64,000 nucleotides of DNA from the NCBI RefSeq assembly GCF_047495875.1, contig NC_092459.1:6576965-6640964 (forward strand), given 5' to 3'. The notes under the pieces are model-generated. The model saw only the letters and a program-made list of their open reading frames with translations, had not been told where the DNA came from and ran no database searches. Every line of letters starts with the position of its first letter. Position 1 is the stretch's first letter. Below, piece after piece: positions 35,431 through 47,081 of this stretch. The DNA is from Pithys albifrons albifrons. Taxonomy: Eukaryota > Chordata > Aves > Passeriformes > Thamnophilidae. Position numbers and translations under genes: made by a program.

Positions 35431-35700
35431 CAAAACATGCTTCGTTTAGGAAGAAGCCTTTACCATAAGGCCCCCAGGGAGCACTGGGGTTTCTGCAAGG
35501 ACCAGCACTTCACAGACCAATGATGTAAGATTGGTCCTTTGGAAATACCTGAAAAGATTTATCTTTTTTTCATAGTGATTCTTAAATCAGCTCAGTGTAC
35601 TTTGTGAAGAGTCCCTGAGTACCCCTAGGCTGGGGCTCCATGAAGACCTACATGTGCAACTGCTATTTTATTCAACCAAAGATATGAAAAAGATACCTGT

Positions 35701-36291
35701 TGTGCTAGTTATGCCTGGCCTTGTGTTAATTTTCTTCATGGTAGCTTGTGACTATGGTTTGTGTTTGTGCCAAAAACAGTGCTGATACCACAGGGATGTT
35801 TCAGTTGTTACTGAGCATCATTTATGCAGTGCCAAGGTCTTTTATGGTACTCAGATTCCTCTACCAGGAGGAAATTGGGGATGCACAAATGGGTGAGAGG
35901 AAACACAGCTGGGGCAGCTGAGCCCTACTAACCCAAGGGATATCCCAGGCCATATGGCATCATGGTCGGCATATAGAGCTCAGGGAAGAAGAAGGAAAGG
36001 GAGGAGACCATTTGGGTGATGGTGCCTGCCTTTCCAAGTCACTGTGGCATGTGATAAAGCCCAGCTTTTCTGGGAATGGCTAAACACCTGCCTGCCAATG
36101 AGAAGGGGTGAAGGAATTCCTTGGTTTGCTTTGCTTGCATGTGTGGCTTTTGCTTTGCCTACTAAATTATCTTTATCTCAACCCATGGATTTTCTCACCT
36201 TACTCTTCTGACTCTCTCCCCCACCTTGCTGGCAGAATGTGAGTGGGTGGCTGTGTGGGGTTGAATTGCCAGCTGGGATTTAACCACAACA
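35701..36291 (+). mobile_element. ERV solo LTR (family B, copy 2)
   Basis: 591 bp from TGTGCTAGTTATGCCTGG to TTTAACCACAACA. It carries TTAATTTTCTTCATGGTAGC, CAAAAACAGTGCTGATACC, a CATATGGCATCATG/GCATATAGAGCTC block suited to a core promoter, ATGGCTAAACACCTGCCTGC, and AATTCCTTGGTTTGCTTTGC followed by TTTATCTCAACCCATGG. The same order of blocks is in the LTR nested at 10,063-10,584 and is typical of an abundant bird ERV LTR. No internal region. The 5-bp flanks (CCTGT and CTTGC) match at only three positions, so the target duplication is decayed or the ends are off by a few bases. Confidence 0.85.
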
Positions 36292-38261
36292 CTTGCTAAT
36301 GGACAGGGGGATCCCAACAATCCCAGAATTGTGATATATTTGGTTGGTTCAATTTTTAATACATAGTAGAGAAAAACAGCCAACTGTCAATGAAAAGTAG
36401 ATTTCTATCTTGGTATTGAAATGGCAGCATGGAGAGTTTTGCATCCAGCAAAGGCCATTCATGCAATTTGTAGAAATTTAGAGGGAAATTAGTTCTTTTC
36501 TCTGCCAATATTTTTCTTCCACAAGGGTGCACAGCCTCTGTGCCATCATTTTAGGCTTCTTGTGCTAAATCCTTATCCAGCCTCTATAAAGAGGCTGAGC
36601 AAGTTGTTGGGTCCCTGAAGTAGTCAGCTCAGTCCTAACTACTCTCCAGGGTGGGTGCAGAGCACACACTTACCCACGTGCAGTGCACCCTGCCATCAGG
36701 AATTACCCTGGATGGGCAGAGACTACTGCAAACACTTCCTCTAAGCAATTCATGAAGACCACTTGCCATGAACACTAAGCTCTCACAGTCCTGAGATACA
36801 CATATGCTGGGGGAAGTTGGGAGGGATTGGTGGATGTATTTCTATGTAAAGACAAGTAGCAGAGCAATTTCAGCTTAAAAGCAAATATTAAGACCCCACT
36901 TAAAGCATATTTTCCATTCTCTGACTTTCTGAGAAGGAACATACTCAATTCAAGGGGAAAAGTCAGGTGCTGGCTACCTGCAAACTTTGTGTTGTTGTTT
37001 TTTTTTTAAATAGCTAATATTGGTCAAAGTTGTTAGTATAAACATGTGCTCCTCTTGCTAATTTGCCCTCTCAGGGACTAAGATGATAAAGGAGGCAATC
37101 CTGGAAAGACTGGCATCCCTGGACAGAGACAGCTGCTTCCAAACCCCTCAAGTGTTGTTGTAAGCAGTTGAGATGGCAGTTCATGTGCCTTGAATCCTTT
37201 GCAGCTCCTGCCTGCAGAAGCACAGCTTGGCCAGAAATAGCCCTGTGAGTATGGAAAGAAATGAGTTCATCTTCACATCTTGTGCTTTAAGCTTTGTCTT
37301 GGGGCTCATAGCAATTTCTCTGCTGTAGATTACATGGCTGGATACCTCTGGGATCCCTTCCCAATTTAAAAAGGCCAAGGGAGCAGCATATAAAGAATGA
37401 ACTCTTCCTGGCATCTGACTCAACACATTGTTTAGTCACATGTTCCTACATCTCTCTCCAGCACAGAGCAAGAGAAATATACAGTTCAGTAGAGCCATTT
37501 TTGCCATCAGCAGGAATTTTCCTATTTCCTGCAATGGATGGCTTTGCCTGTCCATCAGCTCTATCAGAAAATACCTTAGAAATATACTCACTACTGTAAC
37601 TGTACTATGATTTTATTTTATCTTCATTCTCATTCTGATTTTCACATGTGTTACATCAGCACTGCCTTTTGTGCCTACTGATAACATTATTAATGCGCAG
37701 TGATTGGTATTTTCACAGTCAGATACTTTGGTGAAAGATCCTACTCTGCCCATGGAAGGTCTTGAGCTGAAAGTCATCACCCATGTGGGATGCCAGATGT
37801 GGGAAATTTCACAGATGTTGCATACATACATATTTGTGTGTGTCTCTGTGTATGTAAATCATATTTACACACAATCAGTATTCAGTTTTGGCTATTGCTG
37901 GAGACAGGATACAGGACTATAAAAGCCTATAATAGATTGATTTGACTGAGTAAAACATGTTTTATTCATTTGTAGATAAAAATGTAAAAATATCAAAGTA
38001 CTGTTTTTCAACCCTTGTTTTTTTACTTATGTACTGCCAATTTGTGCTGCTGGCCCTTGTGCAAAGGACAAAGCAGTATCTTCTTTGAGAAAGCCAGTCT
38101 GGTAGAGAGTTTCTGAAAAATTCTTCACAGATGAGTCACAGTTGTGTGGGTTTCTTTTGCCCTTCCAAAAAATGGAAGATGAAGAAATGTCATTACATGC
38201 TACATCTCTAAGACAAAAGAAAAGCAGAGCTGAGTTAGGGGGATTTTTCCTGTTTCTTCAG
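36292..38261. other. Unique non-coding DNA
   Basis: Between an LTR and the second copy of a diverged repeat. No exon or RNA gene recognised. Confidence 0.5.
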
Positions 38262-38371
38262 CAGCTTCTGGGTATAAATTATACATTTTCTTAAATATCT
38301 GCATTTTCTATTTCAGGTTTGAGCTGATAACCTGTGTTTTTGTGCAGTAGGTAAACCTCATGCTGTCACAA
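38262..38371. repeat. Diverged dispersed repeat, copy 2
   Basis: AGCTTCTGGGTATAAATTAT, GGTTTGAGCTGATAAC, CTGTGTTTTTGTGCAGTAGG and CATGCTGTCA parallel the blocks of copy 1 at 35,322-35,430 in the same order and orientation. Weaker similarity may continue to about 38,425. Confidence 0.65.
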
Positions 38372-41300
38372 GCAGCAGTGATACAGCCTCGCATTTCACT
38401 TCCCGTCATCCCAAGGAGCCCTTTGCTATTATGTCATTAGAGATAATATGGAGCTTTGAATTGAAACACCACAGACACCAGCGGTGCATGACAACCTTTC
38501 TAGCCCATGAACTGCCACCAAACAATGGGACCTGCTCAGCTACACCAGCCCACGTTGAGAGGAGATAATCAATTCTGCAGAGGACAGTGACAAGCTGTAA
38601 TACCAGCTAAGATGCTGAAAGAGCTGTGAGCTTTCTCACCTAAGAAGATGGAAATGCATGTGTCAAGATTGCAAACATAAATATCCTTAGAAGCCAAAAT
38701 AAATAACCAAACCAGTTTAGATGCAGGATGTAGAGTGGCACTGCATGTGTTCTGGGAATTGGTTGCATTTCAGAGCACTAGAGCTTGGGAGCAAAGGTGC
38801 TATTGTAACTTTCTCACTGCAGAGCTCAGAATGGTTACACAAATATGTGGCCATCTAAGCCTTACAGCAAACGAGTGGTATTAAAATCTTTTAACTCTTT
38901 TATGAAAAATACAGAAGACAAGCATAAGTATTTGTTATGTAAAGTATTCAAGGAGACTTTCATTTTAAGAGCATCCATTATTCCCCTTTCTTTTAGCTGC
39001 AGAGCATTTTTATGGGGAAAATTCCCTGGTTGATAGTGTCTTTTTATACAGTATTAAGGTGATATTAACTCCCCCTTTTGGGAGAGAATAATAAAATAAA
39101 ATGCAGCTGAGATAGTTGGAGCTGTCCTTGTCTCTTTTACTGGAATCTGGGCCTACTCCCTCAAAAATAAAACATTACAAGCACATACACAAAAGGAGTG
39201 GGTAAAATAGCAAATCAAACAAACAAAAAAGCTTCTCTTTGTATTGTTGTCTCTGATTTGTAACCTTGCTGCTGGAGAAAGACAAGTCCAACACATAGTC
39301 TTATCAGCTACTCCAAGACCTGGCAAGCTTGAACACATGTCAAGCTGTTTAAGACATTAATATTACCTGCCTTTCTGGTCACAGAGTTAACAACAATAAC
39401 AACAATAAAACCCCTCAAAGAAACAATCCAAAACCAAATAGACAAAAAAAAAAGGAAATTAAGAAAATACAAAAATAAATTAAAAAATAGAGATATTTGG
39501 CCAAGCTAAGCTGTATTCTAATTAAACAGAAAAAAGGGGAAAGGGGGTTTAAAGATGAGGAAGGACAAGGCTGTTACACAAAGGGCATAAGACTCATGCT
39601 GTAACTGGCTTTCAGGACCAAAGTTGGTGCTAGAAATGCTGCTTAAACTCTTCCCCTCTGTCTCTCTTGTCCACTCATCCCATTTCTGCTTCTCTGATTT
39701 CTCAGAATCAGAAGCACAAAAGCATTACTGCAAATTCAGAGCACCCACAATATGGCTAGCCTGGCAGCTGAAATGAAAACTGTTATTCCTTTCTGCTTTG
39801 TTGTCCTTCCAGGAGTACGGTCAAACTATCCCTGCCAAGCATGGAGACTGGCATAATATCCCATGTTCTCATCTTTCTAGTCATCTGTTAAAGCTAATTT
39901 TTTACATGCCACTATTGCTCCATTGCTTTCTCATCTTTGTTCTTCTAATTTACCAGAAAATTGGAATCATCATCCAAGCTATCAGGAGGCCTCCTTGTTT
40001 GGACTGATTTTGTTATTTATATGTAACTTTTATTTACTTTTGGGAACAACGTTTTATAACATGTTTCATTGGTCTTTTGCTGTCTTGAATAATGGAGACC
40101 ATAATTTCTTTACTGTAGCCTGATTAAAGCAGCAATTCCAGTATGCTGTCCATGCAGCCCTGGTACAGTGCACCTAAGATCAACTTCCCACATGAGGAAA
40201 GCTGGAGTATTTTCTGAATATTCTGAAGGACCCTCATGGGGGGAAACTTCCAGACCACTTCACTTATATTTTCCTTAAAAAAAGCCTTCAGACAAAACAC
40301 GATCTCTGCACTTGATTCACACCTGTATGAATTTGCAAGGTCTGTCAGAGGACCTCTTTGTGAGCCGTTTCAGTTCACCTCTGTGTTTGTTCTTGCATAT
40401 CCTGAGCACATGCTAGTTGTAGCAGTAATGGAGTGGGTAGACCATCCTTGGATGGCAGCTGAGCATGGCCTGAGGTTTTTGTGTGTCTCAGTCCATCCCT
40501 GAGAGGCAAAATTCATGTGTTTGCATTTGAGAACAGGAAGTTATTTTAAATTCACCATCAGCAAAGTGTTTTTATATGTTACAGCAAGTCTGTTTTCTTG
40601 ATTTATTGCCCATATCTTTATTACTACCCTGTACTATTCTTCCCCTGCACCTGCCGCAATCCATTTGTCCCCAATCTCTAAGGAAGAAAAACAATTTTCT
40701 TTTAAATCTGGGCCAGGGTAAGAGTCTTGCTGGGGCAGGGACCACACATGATGTGAGCACAAGTCTAAGACATAGCAGTAAGATCTGGCCTTGGTTTCAG
40801 GTAAGCCAGAGAAAAGTCAAGAGAGAGAGAAAACCATTGGCAGCATCATTTGCATCAGCCTTGAGGATGTTAACTAGGGGAGCTGTCTGCTTCCCCTGGA
40901 GCTGGGCTCCCATCTTCCCTGTGCCTGGACAAGTAGGAGAGTGCCAGGGAGAATGAGAGGTGGGGAGCATGCAACAGTGTCTACAAAATGGAATTACAAT
41001 GGGGTCTGTCTATCCTGGTTCATGTCACCCTTTAGCAGAGCTGATCTGAATTTCTATCCCTGGAGAATATATTTCTGAGGGAAGGAAAGCATGGAGAGCA
41101 GACACAAACCGCATGGGGCTCTAGACCCTGTTCCATGTAGTGCTATTGAACTTTACAATGTCTGAATAAATTAACAAACAAAAATGCAACAAAAACCCTC
41201 AAAGAGCCAGTTTTTTGCTACATTGGACACATACACTGCAGAGAGAAGTTTAGATAGTCTTATCCATAGCATCACATAACAAGTTACAGAGATATGGGAT

Positions 41301-44300
41301 TTATGCACTGTTCCTCTGTGGTGCCACTCTACTTATTTCTGAGACAGGTTTAGGCACCTCATATACTTCTTTGGAGTAATGTAACTGATTTTTTAGGGAG
41401 GTTGATGTCAAATGGACAAAGCAGATCTCATTTTTCTTCTAAGGAGATCTTCAAAGAGCTACCAATTAGTCTCCATGTTTCTGAGGGACGTTATGTCTTT
41501 CAGAGAGTAAATATTTTCTGTGAAAATGCAATCCCACTATTCAAAAGCACAAAACTGTTAGAAGATTCAGATAGTTGTATATCTCTTCCTTTACCTGTAA
41601 TATGGAAAAAAAGCAAATTATATTTCAGGTTTGATGTTTAAAACAATGGTATTTGCGCATTTGTGCCAACCAGAGAATAGTTTGAGTTTTCCAATCAAGT
41701 GTTTTAGTACTGAATCATTTTCCTAACTTTTAAAAACTTAAGAGTTTGAGCAATAGTCTTTTATTTAATTCCTTTGTAGTCTGCTGTATCATTTAGGTAG
41801 TTCTGATGAGTAAGACTTTTAATATCTATATCTTTATCGCTGTTTCTTGTTCAAAAAAAGTAATCATCATTCAAATGAGATAATCACCTTGTAAAATATC
41901 CTGTTTTTCTTAGGAGTTATAGCAGTTCATTTCTTTTCTTTTCTTTTCTTTTCTTTTCTTTTCTTTTCTTTTCTTTTCTTTTCAAACCTACTTAACAGTA
42001 AAAAACCAGGAATTACATGAAAACAGAAAGGCAAATTTAGGCATGGACCTGGATCATGTGATCCACTTTTTGTTACTGAAAGTGACTGGTATAAAACTGA
42101 CCATTGTATGACTTTGTCCCAGTATCTACTTTAAAAGACAGAGGGAGTCAGTAAACAGGAATGGGTTAAATACATTTATTTACCTCTAAGGGTAAAAAGG
42201 AAGCTAAACAGAAAGGCTAGTCATTCAGTAAGTTTTTATTATTTTCTGGTTTATCTTGTTTGTCAAATGGAAAAGCAATCGTAGTTTCTAGCTGTAAGAA
42301 GAAAGAAGTCAAAATAAACATGAGGGAGTAACATGAGGAAGGGGCAGTCAGCAGACAGAGGGAAGACCTATGTGAGACTCTCTGAACACACAAACTATGA
42401 CAGTTCTTCTCCCAATTCTGTCTAAAGGCTTCATTTTTGGGCTGGCTAACTCCTGTTATTCGTGTTTCTAAAACAACACAGCACATAGACTCATCCTTCA
42501 GTAGCTGCTTTCAGTTTGTATGGGGTTTTTTTAACACAAATCTAAAAATCATGTGTTTTGTATAAAAACCAAAACAAAATAAAAGTTAGCAACATGACTT
42601 GTTTCAATACTTCAATATTTCCCTTTTTATTTTTCTTTATTTGTCATCACTACTTTGATAAATTTGGGAGTTTTTTTCAGGAAAAGATCATACAGTCTCC
42701 TTACTTATTAGAGTGATTCATGTTGAAGTCAATAGAAGTCACTCCAATTATTTCAATGGAGCAGGATCTGGACTATAAGTCATTGAGTACCTGAAGTTGT
42801 TCTGCAGATGTTGAATCCCTCCTGAAGTACAAAGCACATTCAGCAGCAAGGAACAGCCTCTGAGGGAGTATGGGGTGTATGTATACAGCACTTAATTAAA
42901 CACATCATTCTATACTGTCATAAAGCATTTCCCACACTAAGTATTGTTCATATTACTCATAGGAGATGTAGGGTTTTGAAAATCCCCACAAAACATTCCA
43001 GCTGTTCTATATACTATATCTTATAGTGCTTGTCACTGTGTATAGGAAGGGTAATTAACATGAAGAACATTATATTTCACTGCCAAATGCTAAATGTCAG
43101 TATTAGAAATTTCTTAATGTAAACAACACATTTAGAAACAGTAGGACAGATAGAGATATTCTTTGAAAGGGTATTTCACTAGGGGACTGAATGGCCCAGG
43201 ATACCAAAGAAATCTTTTCCAGTTCTATAATGTCTAACAAATCACTAGTATCTGGCTGTGATGGGAGGTACTTGAGGACTTAATGTAGTAGATCTGACTG
43301 CACACACTGTTATTCATGAACAGCCTAACTCCTTAGTGAGCACTATGTTCTTGAAATTGTTGAAAACATGGAATTCCTGTCCAGTGAGACATTTAAGATT
43401 TTTTTTTTCACAAATATATCCCAAGTTATAATAAAAAAAAAAAGAGAATATTGCTTCGTTTTCTATTTTTTTTGCATGGTGTTTGGTGTTCTTTGGTTGG
43501 TTGGTTGATTGGGTTTATTTATTTGCTTGTTTAAAGTAGAATCAACCTTCCATGTTTTTTCTCACTAAAGTCAACCTTGAACTTTTCAGATATTCTCAGC
43601 CTCTCTCTTGTTCCAAAAAAGTTAACTGATTTTTCACAGCTTGTGAAACATTTTGGCAATTAAAAAGAGTTGAGTATTTCAGAGTCAGGGAACACTCCAA
43701 CTATGAGAAATTCACAGCTCAAACAGAGCTACTTCAGACTCCAAACATCACTAATGCAGAAGCAGAAGAGTAACTTGGGAATTTCTGCTCCACCAAAGAC
43801 ACTTGGAGCTTGAAGGCTCCTTGCTCTGAAAAAGCCTGATGGGAAGCTCTGGAGTCCATAAACACAAGTTTGGTGAACCTCACTCTAAAATGTGGATTCT
43901 GAAGTCTATAGTTCAACAAGAGCTAAAGTGAGTCTTTTTTAGACTGACAAATCATTTATTTGAAAATGAAATTAATTTGAAATGTTTTTCACTCAGAAAA
44001 TGACCAAGTCTACCCTTTCCTATTATGTGGTCTTTGCCAACTTTATAGGATTAAACAACACAAACATCTATGGCCACCAAAAAGGGCCTTTGAACTTCGA
44101 CCAACCTTGCCTTATTTTCTAATATCAGACTTCATCAGAATTCAGTGATGGAAGTCTGAACAGATCTTTCATTTAAATGAGCAATTCTGATTTCTTGCCC
44201 TTTTTCTCACAGTGCTTTACCTTGAGGGCAAAAACTCTGGGCAGAAAAAGACCAAGAAGCGAAAGAAAGAATAAGAGATGAAAGCAAGATTTTAGAGGGT

Positions 44301-45372
44301 TTGCACTTTTAATACTTGCTCTACAAGTTCTCATTTTTTACTGTTTCATACAATTTTTGAGAAGCAGTCTTAGCCACTGGTCAGCAGAATTTCCTTTCAA
44401 CACCATCACAGCAAACAATAAACCTGGGTTGACAGGGATCCTTTTAAAAGGAGGGGACAGTCAAAGGTCTAGGTTTGCATTTTGCTTTTCTTTCTTTACT
44501 TCATTTATTAAAATTCTCACTGCAGTCAGGATATGGAAAATTAGAATCCTGGCTACTGACAACACATGCAATTATTACCGTGACTTTTTCATGGAAAAAA
44601 TGCAGGTGTATTGTTTTGTACTTACTCATCTGGAGAAAAAGCTTTTCTCAGCATCATGACAATTATTTCCGAGACAAAAATTACTGAGTAGTTCATCTCA
44701 TTTTTCCAGCTGTCAATTTTCTTCATTGTCTTTTTCTCCTTGCAGTAAATGAAATTGCACAATATGGCTTCCAGTTCTCTCCTTAAGACCAAGTATGGAA
44801 GAAACAACTAAAAATCCTTTTTCCAAGAAAGAAAAATATCTGAAACTGCTGACGAAAACTTGTCACACGAGTTTCTTGTCACCGTTACAGAATTTTCCTA
44901 TGAAAGATGGTCTAAAACATTTCATCTTGATACTACTGTATGCAAATAACTTGCAACATTATTAACTGATTTGCTAAGGTTTTAAACAGATATTCCTGAA
45001 ATTGGATGTTTTGATTACAGAGATAATAGAGTACACCATAATGAAAAGATAGAGCTTTCCAGTTTCATTAGCTGCAAAACACTGACAAGCAAAACTGTAC
45101 ATTTAGAATGCATTTTAAAATACGGTACAAAAACCTGAGTAATGTACTTGAACTGTCTCATTTAAATGTTAGCTGGATATCTATGAAAAGGGTATTTAAT
45201 TCTGAATAATACTTTTTGAGTGAAATTTGCCCATTGAAAGCTAGGCAATTTCTATGTAATAATAAAACCTTCCAGTTCTACCTATAGTGTTACATTGCAT
45301 AGGTTCACATTGGCACTTTCTTGCCTAACTTCTTATTTACCTACTGATAATACAGGACTAAATATTTACAAT
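38372..45372. other. Unique non-coding DNA, about 7 kb
   Basis: No exon or RNA gene recognised. It contains a TTTTC microsatellite (41,930-41,983), a short TTGG run near 43,493-43,507, and a possible CR1-like scrap near 43,180-43,236 that I could not confirm. Confidence 0.5.
41930..41983. repeat. TTTTC pentanucleotide microsatellite
   Basis: About eleven nearly perfect tandem TTTTC units, a pure pyrimidine strand and likely polymorphic in length. Confidence 0.97.
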
Positions 45373-45948
45373 TGTAGTGGTTTTAGCTAAGCCTCAAATT
45401 GTCAGGCTCAGAGAATCTATGTGGATTGGGAGACAGCTCTCACCTGACTGGGTAACCAAGGAAGTATTTCATGCTAGATGATGCAAACTTAAGATATGGG
45501 GCAGCAGTGGGAGGTGTTAGCTCAGTTCCATCATGGCTGCACTAGGAGGAGGACGTCTGGCAGCTCCTCTACTATGCTAGACCCTGCTCCGGCTGCTTCT
45601 GCTTGTGTTTTGTTTGAGTTCAGGGAAGTAGAAATATTTTGTTGTTATAGTTTCTCTTTCTTGCAAGGTGTCTTTTAGAGTGCTTATGAATCTAGAGTAA
45701 TGGGCTTTCTATTGACTGGGGAGTGGGAAGTTATTTCCTGTTACATAACTCATGTAAGTGTGTGTCATATTGTAGTTTTCTCTTAATTTCCTCTTTTCTG
45801 TATAAATACATGTAGTTAGTTTCAGCATAAACCTGGTTTGAGAATTTTTTCCTCTCCCTCTTCTTTTTCCCTTAGCTGGTTGGGGGGAGAAGGAACCCTT
45901 TTCACTCTGTCCTGGACAGTTGGCATTTTGCCAGCTCAACCCAAGACA
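45373..45948 (+). mobile_element. Solo LTR (family A, copy 2), ERVL-like
   Basis: 576 bp from TGTAGTGGTTTTAGC to CAACCCAAGACA. Perfect 5-bp target duplication ACAAT at 45,368-45,372 and 45,949-45,953. From GTGGGAGGTGTTA onward it parallels the LTR at 26,071 (TTTGAGTTCAGGGAAGTAGA, GACTGGGGAGTGGGAAGTTA, CTGTATAAATACATGTA). Its first 140 bp are different from the other two copies and lack their GTCAGCTGAC element. Solo, with no coding part. Confidence 0.93.
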
Positions 45949-46736
45949 ACAATAAAGAAAAACCTTGGGGTTTTTTTTGCAAAAATCATTCTTTATAAAA
46001 GACATTTGGAAAAATAAATGAAAACTTAACTGATTCAGGAAAGAGCTGTGCTCCTCTGGGAAATTTGAGGGTGTCAAGTATGCATAGACAGATAATCCTC
46101 ATATATTTCATGTTCACTTTTGGTCCCATCAAAACATAGCTTCTGGTTGATACAGGAACATAAAATTTTGTCTAGCCCCAAATAAGTAATCATCTCTATC
46201 ATTAGTGACTACTATCTTCAAAATCTCCTCCTTGTTTAAGAAAATGATATTTTTAGACAGAATCAATTCCTTTTTAATAGCATATCTATTATCCAGCATA
46301 TTTATTTTATTGCATAAAAATTACCAATGAGATTGCACATTTCTGATCCCATTAAGGATCCGTGATTATCTCTGGAAATCACTCAGGAGTTTGCTCACAC
46401 AGGATTTATGCTTCATTCCAATGGTTTATAGAAAGAGGTGGATGCCCACAGTGTATATCACAGACACTGTCAAGAGGCACCACGCAGCTACTGATATGGT
46501 ATATTGTCCTCTATGGAAGTAAATAAGTACAAGACTTTGAAAGGTATGTTCTGGAAAAAATTATATGTTCTACAAACTTTTGATGAGACTTGGAGCCCAA
46601 AATTTTACTTCTCTAGTTTGTTCGTCCAAAATAGCCCCTTCCAAAGTAGGACAATGGGGGACTTTTTTTTCCTTCAAGTTAGCTAAGTTAGTTACCCTGT
46701 GTAACTTCACTCCTGTAAGTGAAACTTCTGGAATTT
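45949..46736. other. Unique non-coding DNA
   Basis: Sequence between a solo LTR and the 5S-headed insertion. No gene recognised. Confidence 0.5.
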
Positions 46737-46747
46737 TTCATACACTT

Positions 46748-47070
46748 GTATTGTATGTATTTTGTATGGCCAAACTTCACGAACGCAGATTTGGGCAGGG
46801 CTGTCCCCACGTGGGTGGGCCCTTCCAGCCTGCGCAGTGGATTTTAGGTGAGGCTCAGCGTGCGCAGAACTGGCCCCACCGTTTCAGTCCTGAGGTTCAT
46901 CTGCCACGGCCGAGCGAGCTTGGACGGTGCCACTGAAGTCCTCAGGACTAGAACCTACAGCCCCCGGCATTTCCCAGGAGGTCTCCCATCCAAGTACTAA
47001 TCTGGGACTGACCCTGCTGAGCTTCCGAGATCTGACGGGATCGGATGTCAGGGAGGCATTTAGCTGCCCC
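46748..47070 (-). mobile_element. 5S-rRNA-headed SINE-like retroposon with perfect TSD
   Basis: A 323-bp insertion between two exact copies of TTCATACACTT (46,737-46,747 and 47,071-47,081). On the minus strand it starts with a 5S rRNA-like head (about 119 nt), continues without a T-run terminator into a CpG-rich body of roughly 180 nt, and ends in GGCCATACAAAATACATACA then ATAC, a short ATACA-type tail. Head with Pol III promoter, body, simple-sequence tail and TSD are the defining parts of a SINE. It encodes no protein and would depend on a LINE; the tail does not resemble the CR1 ATTCTATG end, so another LINE (for example an RTE-type) may have mobilised it. The alternative is a one-off retroposed 5S read-through transcript. 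Confidence 0.85.
46951..47070 (-). pseudogene. 5S rRNA-derived head (5S pseudogene)
   Basis: The minus strand reads GATCTCGGAAGCTCAGCAGG, AGTACTTGGATGGGAGACC, CCTGGGAAATGCCGG and GGGCTGTAGGTT, lining up with vertebrate 5S rRNA from the A box through the C box to the 3' end. The internal control region is well preserved, while the first 40 nt (GGGGCAGCTAAATGCCTCCC) are diverged. The TTTT terminator that normally follows is absent. It is therefore not a functional 5S gene, but could still recruit TFIIIA/Pol III. Confidence 0.9.
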
Positions 47071-47081
47071 TTCATACACTT

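Noticed and set aside
43179..43236. Possible CR1 3' end (+ strand): GGGGACTGAATGGCCCAGG ... CTTTTCCAGTTCTATAATG
   Set aside because: Resembles the CR1 terminal region in layout, but too diverged and short to support without a profile search.
46951..47070. Functional 5S rRNA gene
   Set aside because: The first 40 nt are diverged, the terminator T-run is missing and the copy sits inside a TSD-bounded insertion.
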